64,000 nt of DNA from Ascaris suum (Eukaryota; Nematoda; Chromadorea; Rhabditida; Ascarididae): positions 62,001-126,000 of the forward strand of contig CM024179.1 in NCBI GenBank assembly GCA_013433145.1, read 5' to 3'. Within the stretch, counting starts at the first letter, position 1. Every line of letters starts with the position of its first letter. Both the position numbers and the translations under genes were made by a program. This document shows, in pieces, positions 29,101 through 42,361 of this stretch. The notes under the pieces were generated by a model. The model made no database searches. It saw only the letters and a list, made by a program, of their open reading frames with translations, and was not told the origin of the DNA.

Positions 29101-32100
29101 TCATCGATTTCCAGCTCATTTTCGACATTTTCCTCGCGTTCATTTCCACATTCGTTCCTCCTAGGCTCGTACGCAATTCGCATATCCGTACGCTGCTAAT
29201 TCATTAACACGGTCACAAGTGTTGCCGATGCAGCTCTATGAACTATTCTTGTGTTGTGCGGAAAGTGCTGCGAAAAGATTTTGGTCTGAAGAGGGAGGGT
29301 TTGGAGGGGATGCTGTTAGGAAACGATTTGTCCAGCGCGAACTCCGATGAAAAAGTGGCGGGGAGGGGAATTTTTGTTTGGGGAGGGCGAATGGCGCACT
29401 CTCCGTCACATCATGTATGATGCGGTCCAGCTTTATTGATTTCGCGAATGACAAGGTTGTAGAATCAGAGATGTGCATACGCACATAAAGGGCGCACATA
29501 TTAATCTTTTGTGCCAAGTGCGACTTTTAAACTTCAAAAGGTAACAGATCAGATGGTTCGATTCACTTTCTTCTCTCCACACTAGAAAATTTCCGTTCTG
29601 TTTTTCAAATACGAAAGAAATAAAAGTGACGATAGCAGTTCCACTATTATTCTTTGATAAATTTAGGCGATTTTCTCACCTCGCAGCATCCTTGCAGGGA
29701 GGTCTCATAAAAATGTTTCTTCAGTGTTTTTTAAGAATATTTTAATTATTAGCCTTCAACATTATCTTTTATACCGTCAAAAAGAATCCCATTATGAACT
29801 GGGAAGCATATTTTATGTAATTATTGTGCTTCCATGGCTCTATTTTTAATAAATTAGGGAAAACTGAGGCATCCATAACCGTTTAATTTTTATTACCGCA
29901 GTCTGTAATTCAGATTTGCAGTTTGTTGATGTATACTTTATGACCGTGCTAGATGGAAGGCAGCATTGGCGAAAAATGAAATCAGGCCTGTTATATTTGG
30001 ATGGCATAACAGCAGCATAGTCGACTGCTAGTATATGTAGTTAAATTGAGAGGTATTATTTTAATTTTGATATAATCGGTTTTGATTTCAGTTAATTTAT
30101 TTCCTTGAGTTGTGTTGCGAAAAAGCACATCTCCAAATTTAATTTCATTTTGAGATAAGAGAAACGAAAAACCTCTCACCGGAATTATTAAATTACTGCA
30201 GTCATGGGTACCGATATTCAGAAAAGTATTGAAATTAATAAGTTTTTTACTTTGTTTTTTGAGTAAGTATTCTCGATACTGTCGATTGTATTCAGTAATA
30301 AAGAAGTTCGGTTTGCAATTTTTTCATCGTTAAGGTGAATTCAAGCCGAGTGCCCGAGAGTTAGCGTTTTATATGATAGCGGTAATGTAACGATGATAAT
30401 GGAGATGGATATTATCTATTTGTTTGTAAATTTGTGCACTGAAAAGCCCTTGCTATGAGGCCAGTTACTGGTTGTTACTGATTGTACTAGCTAATTACGG
30501 GATATTTAAGCGTAATTAGCTGATACATTTGAAACCTGTCAAAGAAAAAAGAGCTGCTGAAACATTTATTAAGCAATTATTTGAGGCATTAGTGATTAAA
30601 AAATTAAACCGAAAACAGCCTGGAGCATGAACTATCAGTTATCAATAATTGCTTTTTCGGAGTTTGGTGGATGAGTTCCTAGATTTTTGGGTTAGATGCT
30701 GATCGAGGAAGTTCTTAATGAATATTGCACTGAATTTTTCTAGTTGCAAATTCAAAGGTTATTTAAAAAATTTTTTCCAAAATTTGCGCAAAAATTCTCA
30801 CGTTATGAAAGTTGTATTAAAAAAAGTTAATTTTTATATATGTAAAGTGAATGTTCGGCTTGCAGCCACACTGATAGGCTGAAAAAGCGGCACTCAGGTG
30901 GAAATTTATTGTCTGTCTCGTAGGTCAGTTTGAAGAGAAATTGCTTCTTTTTTTTATTATTCGGCTAAATTTGCATCTGCTTTTATTTGCTTCTCCGTGG
31001 TAAGCTGCAAGTACGAACTTGTCCCGAGCTTACTGAAAGGAAAGGCGATGATCGTATAGTTGAAAATTGATTCGTAATCGACAAATCCCGATCGTTCATT
31101 TTAATACGGTATTCATGGTCTGTTTATGATAATGGGACGGAACATATATCCTCGTAAGCTTTTATTAAAAAATATTTATTGGTTTTTGTGATATTTTTTC
31201 TTTTTGGTTGAAAGATTTAGAATATCGTTTGAAATGAAAATGGCTATGGGTCTGGCTCTAGTCTCTTTTTTCTGAATGTCCTCTGCTTCTGTTTACAGAG
31301 GGATTTTCTCCATACACATTGTAGCCCAACAACGGATAGCGTTTCAAAAATATATTGAAACTGTAAGGATTAGCGTTAATTGACGCCAGAGATTTATTAT
31401 AGAAGGCAACCCTGGTCTTTGGCCTTTTCCAGTACATTGAATTCAAAAAAGCGCACCGCTTCTTGGTTGTATTGTAGGCGCCGCACAAATAACTTCGATT
31501 TTAATGTCACAGGTCTATTAACTGATGGCGGTCGTCAAATCGCATTGCTTTTGCGCAAAAAGCACGATGTTATAAAATTGAATTAAGAAATGGATGATCT
31601 CGTTATCTTACACTTGTCTCACTTTGACATTTATTTATTTCAGCATCATATTTGAGTGAAAAGAAATAGCTTTGTGGAAATATTTCAGTATTTGAGTAAA
31701 AATAAAATGTTAAAAGGAAAATGCTTTTTGAATTGAAGTTGATAGCAATTGAGGCTTTTTTGAATTTTGCATGTGTTTATAGTTTTGGTTGGTTTTTGCT
31801 ATAAATGATATAAACTTTTTTGATGTCAAATAAATATTAGTATAAATAATCCTTATTATGTAGTTGTATTCGAAGTACCGTGCTAAGCTTGCTCTTATAG
31901 CAATTTTGGAGGTTAGCCAAGATTGTGGCTTTCTAGAAATAAATTTCCGAGAGTGAATGACAACTGTTTTGCATTTTTCTTGCAATATGTCGTCAACTTG
32001 AGCTAAAAGTAGCCTGAATCATTTATTTTGCGCTACCTTCAAATCAGATTAAGAGGAAATTCGTAGAGAAATTGGTAGTTGAAACAGAATTACTCTCTTA

Positions 32101-32144
32101 CTGATTCTAGTTTGCCACTGCAATCTTTTATGCATCCTTAAATG

Positions 32145-32145
<1 letters not shown>
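26151..32145. other. About 6 kb with no firm gene
   Basis: Mostly AT-rich DNA. A - strand frame at 29236-29517 is Ser/Pro-rich (FPSPPLFHRSSRWTNRF) and a little like the exon at 32444-32633, but it lies over a G-rich purine tract and lacks clear splice borders. Confidence 0.35.

Positions 32146-32222
<77 letters not shown>
32146..32222. repeat. (TA)n microsatellite, 77 bp
   Basis: Pure TA tract between exon-poor DNA and the - strand exons that follow. Confidence 0.97.
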
Positions 32223-32224
<2 letters not shown>

Positions 32225-32443
32225 TATGTTTGTTGTTATGCACATGCTTGTTTGTTCCTTCGCTGTTCTGTGATTGCGGCTGTATATTTATTTCGCGATT
32301 TCAACACAAGTTGGAAAGCTTATCAGACGCAGATGCTCCTTCATGAACTTGAGCAACCGATAGCATTAATGTTTTCATTTAATAAGAAGGCGTCACATTG
32401 ATCATAAAATGAGTGAGCGATGCTATGACGTGGGCCTCGTTAC

Positions 32444-32633
32444 TTTCCTTTTGAACCTCATTGTTATCCGCCTCATTTTCTCTTTCTTTTTTTGATTGCA
32501 GTGACGTCCTTCTGTTCGAAGAGTGATGCAGAGGAGGGAATTTAAAAGTTTGTGAGGTGGGAGGAGAGGGAAGGGGGGCGCTGATCGCGGAAGCAGACTG
32601 CAGGTCGCAGTTGTCGCCGTTCACCTCATCGCC
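32444..32633 (-). CDS. Probable exon, disordered Ser/Pro-rich segment
   Basis: On the - strand, a good acceptor (TTTCCACTGCAG) precedes 32633 and a donor (AAGGAAA|GTAACG) follows 32444. The phase-0 frame is open for 63 codons: GDEVNGDNCDLQSASAISAP, LPSPPTSQTFKFPPLHHSSN, RRTSLQSKKERENEADNNEV, QKE. Composition is that of an intrinsically disordered region with a basic stretch (RRTSLQSKK). No family is recognised. Other - strand exons lie at 34239-34947, although the phase does not join directly, so at least one exon is missing between them. Confidence 0.5.
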
Positions 32634-34238
32634 CTGCAGTGGAAACAGAAAGCGATGTTGTTGCTGCGAATGTGAACTTTGCGCTAAGATTTTCCATTTG
32701 AATGCTTAGGTGAAAAGAAATATCGAAAACGTTCACTTAGAAGGATGATGCAGGAGTTTCATGCATAAGGTGACCTCATTTCACGTTTTAGGAGAATGCA
32801 GTCTGAGGAGAAATTTGTCACTGCATCAAAGATGCTCCTTTAACACGTCATGACCATAAGCGCTCGTATGTCGTGTGTGCTGCCACGTGACTGTTTAGGC
32901 CTAAGTTGCTTCCATGTTTGTGTTCATTGGACAGTGGCTTCGAGCGTGTGCACTTCCAGGCAACCAGTGGTACATCGGTGACATACGACGCCACGAAAGG
33001 ATTAGGTCGTTATTCGCCTACGCTTTCTGTACATCGATATTCGACTGGTTAGTCTTTCGGATTTGAAACAATCATGCTTTCAGTACGTACTATTTATGAG
33101 AGAGGAAGATGTTATAATCCAGAAATTTTTTCTGAAATGCTTTCAATTATGTGACAGCTTTGTCGCGACAGTTTCTAGCCGCTTTCTTTGACACATCGTT
33201 CGCGAAGTGAGCAAGAGTTCACTTCATGCTGGTTTCTTCTTGAAGGCGGATGTAGTGGCAAGAATGATTTAGTCACCGGAATGGCGTAGGCGATTGACAG
33301 TGTGATGCATCTTAAATCAGTGTTTTAATGTAATGTGTGGTTATTGTTCAAAGTGGTGCACAGCCATTTTTACGAGCTATTTCTGATTTGCTTCTAAGAG
33401 CAGTGTACATAACCCGAGATCCCTTCACAAGTGATTCATCGATGATAGGGTACGTTGCAATTACTTTCATTCATTACACGTCCAGAGCTCCATTGTCTTG
33501 AGTGAAGCGGGCATTCGCGTTTGTGTGAATATTTGATTATGCGCATGGCATGTTTTGTTTTGTATACTTGTGATTTGTGTCTCGATTTCTTCGTTACACG
33601 CGTGATTCCAGTATTGTTAAGCCTATGCTCAGTGAATAAGTGAGTTGCCAACTCGTTATTTTTCGAAGTGACGGCTGCATGTTGGCATTTTTTGAAATGT
33701 TTCTACGAATAATTTCTTTGCTCTCATCTACGAAGTGTTACATTGAAGTATCCAGATAAGTAACAGCAAGTATGCAAACAAAACAGGAACAGCGGCGCAC
33801 TACTCAATTGCACAGACCTCAATTGCTTCAGAACTTCTTGCTGCCGTTTCTTCGCATGCGCTTCTTTCTGCCATCAGTATTGTTGATGCAGCATGGAATG
33901 GATTTCCTCGACCTTATTTGTTTCGGATGGTAGCGTCGATTTCGATGTTGTTTTGTTTGCATTGGTGTAGTTATCAACTACCTCGTTAGTGACTATGAAA
34001 AACTATTTGGAGGCGAAACTTGTGATTTCCAGTTGTTTTTTTTTCAAAGACATCTGATTTTGCATTTGCTGCGCCTGCTGCATAAGCGACCCGACAGTTA
34101 TGTTTATTTGGTACTGTTGGTGCTCCCTTCGCATCCGACTAGCGTCTTGATTCTAAGCTGCTTGCTTTTTTGTATCATATGATCTTCATTTGTTAGCAAC
34201 ATTTCTGATTTGAACATCATAACGAGGATATTCGGTAC

Positions 34239-34313
34239 AGGAGGTTCGTAGAAGGTAATACGCTTAAGCGTCTCTGGGTTTTGAAGAGGTTGTGTGAGAG
34301 GACAACGAGTGAA
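34239..34313 (-). CDS. Probable exon of the disordered-protein gene
   Basis: Acceptor TGAGTGCAG and donor CTCCT|GTACCG. When joined to the preceding exon (34707, phase 2) the frame gives S, then SLVVLSHNLFKTQRRLSVLP and STNLL, with no stop, and leaves in phase 2. A second frame (FTRCPLTQPLQNPETLKRIT) is also open here, so the choice depends on the join. Confidence 0.42.
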
Positions 34314-34706
34314 CTGCACTCATAGCATTGATGCTGTATTAGTTGAGTTATTGTTTCTTCTTTTCCAAAATAATAGTATTAATATTGATTGATATTATTA
34401 TTATACGCGCAGTCATAAAAGACTTCGCCGTATTGGTGATGAGCTAAGCTACTAAAACGATTTGTTTTTTATTGAGCGTCGTGGGTTTGGCTGATTTTTG
34501 CTGTTGCAAATATATTCTTTCGCTTGCAGTTTATAAGTGAAGTGTAGGATTTGAACGCGATCAACCGTTCATTTCTGTATGTGATGCTGAAATTTTGCGC
34601 TACAGAACAATCTGTTGACGTGTTCGCAAGCATTTGATTAAGCGTCTTTCATCAATAAAATGTGCATAGATTAACGCGCTAAAAGCTCTTTAAAACTGGT
34701 ACTTAC

Positions 34707-34947
34707 GAGGTTCGGCTGCTATTTTTTGCAGACCCTCTACGTCCTTCAATGGAGCCGTAATTTTTTTGTTCTTCTTTAGGGGGTACTGAAATGAGACTTA
34801 TCTCCGCTATTAGTTGATGCTTAGACTCTACTGTGACTGAGTCTTGTAAACGAAAGTTTCGATGATAGGTGATTGTTTTTTGGGTGCCACGAACCATAGG
34901 ATATCTGGCATATGATGGCGGTGTTTCCTCGTTGATGGGACGTGTTG
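34707..34947 (-). CDS. Probable exon, disordered Ser/Arg-rich segment
   Basis: Acceptor CACGTTAG and a consensus donor (AACCTC|GTAAGT). The frame two bases in is open for 79 codons plus two: TRPINEETPPSYARYPMVRG, TQKTITYHRNFRLQDSVTVE, SKHQLIAEISLISVPPKEEQ, KNYGSIEGRRGSAKNSSRTS. The PPSYARYP motif and the basic, Ser-rich end suggest a cytoplasmic or scaffold tail, possibly of a membrane or adhesion protein, but no family is recognised. This is the best supported exon of the central - strand set because of its length and its GTAAGT donor. Confidence 0.55.
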
Positions 34948-35777
34948 CTAACGTGCAGTTGCACGTGAGTGCACAACGCATTGAGCGGCGCACTGCTTTG
35001 CTCGTTGTGAAAGCAATTAGCCCCCGATTGATTTATTTGCCGAACGACACACTAACACTCAGCACCCCCTCCACATAATACTTTTGCTTTACTGTGGCTT
35101 GACGCATTCGCCGCACGTTTTTCGCGTAATGCTTTTGCTGAAGTTCTGATCGAGCTTAACCCTTGAAGTTTAATGTTCGGCCAATTCACTGCTTCATTGT
35201 TAACTCAACCAATAGCGACCGCGAATGTCACGGCCATTCTATGGACTATTCTGTGGTTACATTGTAGTTCGGTATGCAGCTAGTTCGTGGTTACATCGTG
35301 ATCAGGTTTTCTCAAACGAAATTCATTTCCTCAGGAATGATATAGTTTGCGCCGTTGCTTGCTTTATGTACTCTTTGTTTTTTCTCAGCGCCAGATCTAA
35401 TTTCATTAATGAGCTTCGGACGATGCTGAACGTTATCGCAGTGCATCAGTGCATCTTTGATTATTTCTACTTTTCTGAGGAAGTAAAGACGAGTAGAATA
35501 AGGAACCAGACAGGGAGGAAATCATCACTTTTTGCTGAAAGTTGATATCTCTATGCATAGCAGATAGCAAAGAAATACTGTGGAAATCCACGCTCTAATT
35601 TTGTGTGGTTGAGGAAATGCTTTGTTTATGTCCTTCCCCTTAGAAGCTCCGACTTCGAGGCCTTTCGCCTATAGAACTGCATTTGACCTATTTTAAGTAA
35701 ATTTTCTTCCATTGTGTTTTCCGTCAAAGGTTTTTGTTTAAGGAAAAAACTGAGCCATTAGCGTAAGCCTATATCCT

Positions 35778-35930
35778 TTAATTTTTTTGTTTGCTGATGT
35801 AATGCCGTCTTATTTTTGGGCTAGCAGGCTGACATAGTGTAGCGGAAAGTTCAAAGTTGCTTGTGTTCAAATGCGTTCGTGAGTATAGTGATCTCTGAGA
35901 GCGCAATATGGGGGCTGCATGTGTTAGATG
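35778..35930 (-). CDS. Possible terminal exon, Ser/Arg-rich
   Basis: The acceptor CCCTTTCAAG precedes 35930. The phase-0 frame, matching the exit phase of the exon at 36209, is open for 50 codons to a TAA: HLTHAAPILRSQRSLYSRTH, LNTSNFELSATLCQPASPKI, RRHYISKQKN. No donor is needed if it is the last exon. I did not find a clear AATAAA directly downstream, so it could also continue through an unseen donor. Confidence 0.42.
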   Translation of the reverse strand, partial: HLTHAAPILRSQRSLYSRTHLNTSNFELSATLCQPASPKIRRHYISKQKN

Positions 35931-36208
35931 CTTGAAAGGGCTTCATGATCTTGGATAGGCAATTCTAGTGGTTGCGATAGTTTGAGTGGGTTAAGTGATG
36001 AAAATATCCTTTGTATATTTGATGTGTTAGAGTGACTACGCTGGTGATGCTGATTTAAAGGGCTATCATTATTTGAGTGGCATTTATTATTGACACTTTG
36101 TGCACTGCTTTGTGGTATTTGTGTGATTCAGTGATTCTTTTGTCGTAATGCTCGGTGATGTACGCTGTGAAGTTTTTGTGACAAAATTCGTTCGACGTAT
36201 TTTATTAC

Positions 36209-36265
36209 TTTGTGGCCGAGGGTCCAACGGTTCATTCGCTTTGATGTCACATCGATGCCAGCTAG
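36209..36265 (-). CDS. Possible exon, 19 codons
   Basis: Acceptor GGTGACAG and donor CACAAA|GTAATA bound 57 nt: LAGIDVTSKRMNRWTLGHK. It is in phase 0 on both sides and compatible with both neighbours (36326 and 35930). The protein is not recognised. Confidence 0.45.
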
Positions 36266-36325
36266 CTGTCACCACTGTCAATGTTGCAATGCACCTTTCA
36301 TTTCTTCTATCTTGCTTGCACTCAC

Positions 36326-36363
36326 CTTCGATGAGAGCGAGTCCGAATCCGAACGTGCATCGA
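36326..36363 (-). CDS. Possible short exon, Asp/Ser-rich
   Basis: Acceptor CTTTCATAG and a consensus donor (ATCGAAG|GTGAGTG). Reading two bases in gives DARSDSDSLSSK and leaves in phase 0, matching the next exon. The strong donor is the main evidence. Confidence 0.42.
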
Positions 36364-36399
36364 CTATGAAAGATTGCAGCGTTATATGTCACCAAACCT

Positions 36400-39300
36400 A
36401 TGTACTGTTATTTGCACCTATTATTTTCCAATGCAAGAAGCATATGTATTTGCCCAGGTCTTTTTGATCTCAGTTACAATATTTCCGAAGATAGCCCACC
36501 ACTCGCTGTGCCTCAGGTAGTGCTGCTTTTTGGTCAGGATGTTATTGTTTTTCTTTCTACTATAAATGCTTGGTTGGCGTTTGTGTGGGGCTATATCTAG
36601 ACATTCCATTGGGAGGTTTGATATTCGGTGATCGGGTATTTGTGGATGTGATATCCGATTAAAAGGTGCGCAATCGTTTTTACAGTGCGCATTATGGTGC
36701 ACCGTTTCATTGCTATTATTGCGAGTACGGGTAATGCGTCGAATGACGGCGTTTTATCTGCTTGTTGACGTCAGCTTGTCTGCTTCGTGTTATTACATTT
36801 ATTGGGTGACATTGGCTCTGGGTGACAATAGAAGCGGTTTATCTGCGTGTTTTGTGATTAACTCTGTCGTGAGTGGGTATGCTCGTGACTAAGCAGGTAA
36901 GATTGGAAGCACACCAATTACTAAGTACATTTCAGGGCTTCAGGTGATCATCGCCTTATTTGCGCTGTCTATGTGGAAGGGTGACCACAGCGATGCATTC
37001 GGCGTGGAGAGCGAAGCGCGTTGACTCTGGTTTATTAAACAGAAGCTGCTTTTTCCAAGTGATTCTCGTCCTGGTCATTAGTGTTCATGGTTGGTCGTTC
37101 GTGCATCCTTCTCCACAAGGCATTTTTATAGTGCAAATTGCAACTCCTCTTTTCAATGATTTCCCTCACTTTTGCAACTCACATAGGTTTTTGTTAGTTG
37201 AGGTGGATTGAACACGCGAATGCAGCTGCTTTTTTCTTTTCTTTCTCTTCTTTTTAACGTTTTTACTTCTCTGCTAGTTGTGTGATGTTTTACATCGATT
37301 TGCTCTGTTATGCAATTATGTGGTCCTTTATTTATTTTTTTTAAAACAAAGTATGGAAGAGATTGTTCAGAGTGTTTGCTTTCTCAAGCCTCTAAGTGCG
37401 AGTTGTTTCTCTAACAGTTGAAGTTTAATACAGTTGTATTATTGTGCATTAAAGAAATGCGCGGACTAATAAATAAGCTTATACTTTGGCTAATGCCTTG
37501 CATTTCATAGCCTCACCGTTACATTTACTATTTTGCTTGCAACGCGGTTGATATGAAGTAGACTTCGTGAATTGTTATTCGGCGTGTTTGCAGTTTTACG
37601 TGCAGAGGTCAGGGGTTTTGCATATGATTGAGAGCGCAAAAGAGGTGGATTTGCTGCGCCATCAAACGTTCATCAACTATCGTCGTCGAGGAGCTGTGCG
37701 AATTTTGAACTGTGTTGCCGAAGATTGTGCGCTTCGAATTGGTTAATACCTCACGATGGCGAAATCAGTACTTACTACAGTTTGTTTCATTGTTACCGTG
37801 ATTGATATTTGTGCGCCGGTGCGAACGGATTCATTAAATTACGGTTCTACAGCAGTCGATAGGCTTCTTTGAATTCTTGCGATTATATGACAAACTCGAA
37901 TGGAGTCACATTTGAACAACGCGAGATCTAGCCAACCTGCACAGTTCCCTTCTCTTTTCTGCTCTATCCCGAAGCACTATGACCGATCGCAATCAATGTC
38001 TTTATGAAGTGGTGCCACCGCACTGCGCACGTTTCGAGCATCTTGGTGGACCTGAAAAGGTCAGTGGTTAGCCATGGCAGACAATGTCCGACAGTGACTC
38101 AAACTTGCTCCTCATATTCCATTCATCCGCTCAGCTTTAGGTGATCTGTAATTGCTTGGTGTGCTGACGAGCACAGACTATTGAAAATTTAGAATATTGT
38201 TCATCGAAACAAAATCGATTATAGCGGGATGAACGAATAAAAGCTCTGATCTCGTGTAGATATGCTATAATTTTTCGAACGTTCGCTCTGCCATGGTACG
38301 GATGCCTCTTGTTGCAGAGCAGAGACTATTATTTCGGGGTTAAGTGTGCCGACTTCCACTTGAGTAAAGATATAACTGTTCGCTCATTGGACGTTCTTGG
38401 AGTCAACCGGCCAACCGGTCGATTATCTTAGTAAACGGCATGTTCAGCGTATTGTTGTTTCCTCTTTCAAGGCATAGGGCCACTGCGTTATAATCAGACT
38501 ATCTTTCATTATATTAGCAACTCATTGAAAGGATTGCAATCTTTTAGTTCATTGTTTTTGGATTTTCTGTGAATTTTTTGTCGTCTTTTCAGCGATTTCA
38601 TTGATAGTTCTGTATACTGCAAACTGCTTTATGGATAAAGAGTGAAATTAGCATAATTGCTGTAGTGAATAATGCCCCTTTAAAATTTATCCGGAGAGGT
38701 ATTTATATGTGAAATGAATCGATAGTTGTTCCATATTCGTCTATGCAGTTCTTCTTTTTCCTTTATGAATTCCATTTTCGACGTTCCTCGCTCTCTTCAG
38801 ATTTTGGTTTCCTCATCGCTTGTTCCTCTTACATCCGAACAACTTTCCTCGAATGTAGATATCTTTGCATTTATAAGATCTAAAAATTGTTTCATAAAAC
38901 ATGAGGTAGTGACCTATGTACGGCGAGGCATATATGAAAAGAAATCTCTTTAGGGACTTGCTCACAAAGTTGAGGGAAACTGAAACTGACAGAAACCTCT
39001 CAAGAGGGTCTGTATCGATTCTCAGCTTTCCTCGTTTGATTTACTATATGCGGGATGCCTCCATATTCCGCTTAGACATCTGCTTCATATTTGGCAGTGC
39101 TGTTGAGCTGTAAACATGTTGAAAATTTTGAGTGATTTTGCGATATATGCAATACCTCAATTTTGTAAGAACATTCACTTGCTGCATCCCATGCGTCTCT
39201 TTTATCAGAGCTGACGAGCGTCTTCTTTTGAATCCTTTGTTTAAGAATTGACTACGTGTGGTATTTTTCTCAGCAGATGGCTGCCAACGCTTTTATCTAC

Positions 39301-39400
39301 TTCCCCTTTCAGCCGTCGTTACTGTGCCTTCGCTAAGACTAGGAAGACGAACAATTGATTGTTGAGGGCGCAAATATATTTGCACTATTTAGTGCGAATC
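36400..39400. other. About 3 kb with no firm gene
   Basis: AT-rich sequence with no exon I would defend. The upstream exons of the - strand gene at 36.3 kb should be here or further right. Confidence 0.35.
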
Positions 39401-39419
39401 GCGGTTCCGTTAACACATC

Positions 39420-39765
39420 TGCCAAATGAGGCGAAAGCCGTCAAGTTGTAGCCAGCGTACGGACGAGCGCGTTTCGGCTGCTCAATATTTCGTTGCGAAC
39501 GTCAACGCCGTAGCACCGGGTCCCCTTGATACCCCGCCATTTGAGGTATCGAACAGTCCCCATCCTATTCGCCATCTCCGAACCCCTCACAGCTGCTATG
39601 TTCGACTACGCGATCGGTGACTGCGGTTAGCATCTGTTCCGCAAAACGAACGCTGTGCACGGTGCCCCCAAAGAGCACTAAGTGCTCGTTACTGATCGCG
39701 GTTTTGGCTAGGAGGCGCATCCGATAACTATCCTTTCACCTCATGGCTCTTCGATGCGTCACACA
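39420..39765 (+). other. GC-rich island ending in a consensus donor
   Basis: Composition rises clearly compared with both flanks and the stretch ends in CACACAG|GTGAGC. The first part is open as MRRKPSSCSQRTDERVSAAQ and on to RLRDR with a stop near 39618. Another frame (SAKRTLCTVPPKSTKCSLLI...) then runs to the donor but contains a TAA near 39724. It may be a broken exon or fragments of two. No family is recognised. Confidence 0.33.
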
Positions 39766-40306
39766 GGTGAGCGCAGCATGTGAACGAACGAATCATTGGA
39801 ATCGAAAGATTCAGCGCTCACTCATAGATTGCTTTTTCTTCTGTCTTTAGGCTTATGCTGTAGAAACGATGACTTTTTGTTATTATTTCGAGTTTTTCCT
39901 CGAGTCGTTTCATAGATAACTTCCAAGGAAGTGTTATTCGAACGCTGAGGTTCTTCCTTAAATTCGCTGTTGTCACGTGCAAAGTTCATGTCCTCGCACG
40001 CTCGCTTTGTTGAAGTAACCAAAGCATGTGTTATACAATTGATTCCACAGCGTTGGCCATTCCAACTTTGTTGTACGTGTAATGCACGCTTGCAAATTAA
40101 AACATCTTTTAGGACTTGTAAGTGGGAATATGCATTGAACGCATTAAACGCCGAAACACCCTATCCTTCTAGGTTTGATTACTATCGCTGTTTTAATGTG
40201 AGCATCACTCAGAAATGTCGTAATTTGCTTCCACTATCTCTCTAATGATACGTTCGTTATCAGCAAGTATTTAAACAAAAGTGAAATAAAGGATTTCTAT
40301 TCGATA

Positions 40307-40757
40307 TTATTTCCTCTAAGTGATATACTAACTGCTGCCGATATTAATTAAATTTTTTTCATTTACCAATTTAAATTTATCGTCTGGCACTATTTGTCAT
40401 CATATCATATTCCTCCTCGTTCAGAGTGGATCAAATATCCATCAAACTTCAGTGATTTAAAGAGTTAAAAATTCATCATGTTTTATATCTCACTGAGCAT
40501 TCTTCTACTACCTTTGTTCGTAAATATGTCTTTATATCTCATATAAAACCTCAATCACTCGACGCTTTCATAATCTAGGAGGGCGAAAACATTACAGGCA
40601 TTAGTGGAAACACTTTGCCTTAGCAAGCAGCAACTATGGGTTCTTCAAAGAATTTCCTTAAAAAATTTGAAAAAAGGTGAAATTTTTTCGGCAGCTCACT
40701 GCGACGAGATTCGATGCTCGGAAGCGATGTTTGCAATTCAGCAAATTTATCTTTTCA
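40307..40757. repeat. Repeat B, copy 1
   Basis: About 96 percent identical by eye to 54298-54750 in the same orientation. It carries a one-base deletion relative to copy 2 (GATCAAATATCC versus GATCAAATTATCC) that breaks the longest frame. It ends about 20 bp before the left arm of the large inverted repeat. Confidence 0.9.
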
Positions 40758-41356
40758 AGTAAAAACGGCATTTTAAAAGGAAGAAGCTTGACAAGAGGTG
40801 TACATAGTGTGTCCTCCCGCGTGGGAAAAAAAGAAAACAAAGCGAAGCCTGTTGATGCAGCCAAAATAAAACTTCATTTGCAATGCCTCGCCCTTTGAGC
40901 ATATTAAACTATCTCTGTGAAGGCCTCCCACGATCCCCTCTTATCGCGTTTCATCATCACTTCTTATGCGAAAATATCCTCCCCCGATGAATAAGTATTC
41001 TCTAAATCCCTGTCTATTTTAAGGAAAAAAAGGTGCATTATTGAGATATGAGTGAACGTTTGGTTGATGATCATGATAGGTTTATCGTGAATAATCATGA
41101 TATTGTAGAAGATAAGAGACTGCTCAGGCGAACGAGAAAATATAAAAGAAACATAATGAAAAACTGCATTGATGTCGAACAGATTCGACAGTGATCAAAA
41201 GGACAAGTGTAGAGAATATTTAATGAAGAGCAAGAAAAACGAAGTGAAAAGACGAGAAGCAATAAGAAGTCAATAAAGAGAAGATATTAAGATGCGAACT
41301 CAATGAATAACGTTGCGATTATGTTCTTACTTGTTTCTTAGCGCGTTAAATTTCAT

Positions 41357-41360
<4 letters not shown>

Positions 41361-41425
<65 letters not shown>
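41361..41425. repeat. (TA)n microsatellite in the left arm
   Basis: 65-bp pure TA tract. The mirrored tract in the right arm is at 45331-45399. Confidence 0.97.
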
Positions 41426-41427
<2 letters not shown>

Positions 41428-42361
41428 AGTTTCCCCGCAATTTGCATTCTCTGTGATTCTCCTTCTTTATTTTTTTACTCGTTGAACTTCCTATGGACTG
41501 TATGCATTTACTTGTGCCCATTTCCGTTACACCGTCATGATCATTTGTCTTGTTAACTCGCCGTTGTAGTTGCAAATAAGCGTCCGTTCAACATGTATTT
41601 CCTACAGTGATAGTAAGACGACGTTCATTCGGAAGTGGTTTCAAAAATTTAGAAAAAAAAGACTGATTGGTTGTGATGATTAAGCGACCGGTTCAAACAC
41701 TACTTCCACTTTTACACCAAGTTCAATCGATACCACTTTTCTTTTTTCTTTCAACCGCGTTTTACATATAAGTTTTGACCCATAGAGCAAATACACCAAA
41801 AATCAGGTAGCTGTTATTATTTGTTGCCTTTATTCTGTAATGGATTATTCGATTGAAATCTACCGAATGGATCGTCATCTAACAGAGAAATCGTAAAGCG
41901 CTTAGCGGAATTTCCTTTTGGGATATGCAGCATTTAGGTCACAGTTGAACAATAGCAAAAGGAGATGCTTGTTCGCCGTAGTTTTCCGAAATGCTCATCT
42001 TTGGAATCTCTTTTCAAGCGTAATGATTGTTTTCTTAGAAATATTTTCATGTACACTCATGACGGATTTCCAGATATGTTTCGGTATTGACTTCAGAGCT
42101 CGCATTCACCTAAAAAAAATCATGGATCAGTCTGAACGCAATTTTTTGAACCAACTTCGGTCAAGACCGCGCCCATTAGATTTCGCACCTCTGGGTCTCC
42201 TTTGAGGTTTCGTGAAAACACTCAGCATTCATGTAATGGCATGACATGTGAATATTTAATTTCGCTTCAAAGGTGCTGACCAAGTTAAGCTCGAAAGCTG
42301 ATAATAGCAGAGCCAGTTCTTAATTGGACGATGCACTCAGGCAGATGGCGTGGTTCTTTCG

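Noticed and set aside
28764..29164. Overlapping + frames with a hydrophobic start as a secreted protein
   Set aside because: Pyrimidine-rich composition gives Phe/Ser/Leu/His strings in all frames. No exon borders were seen.
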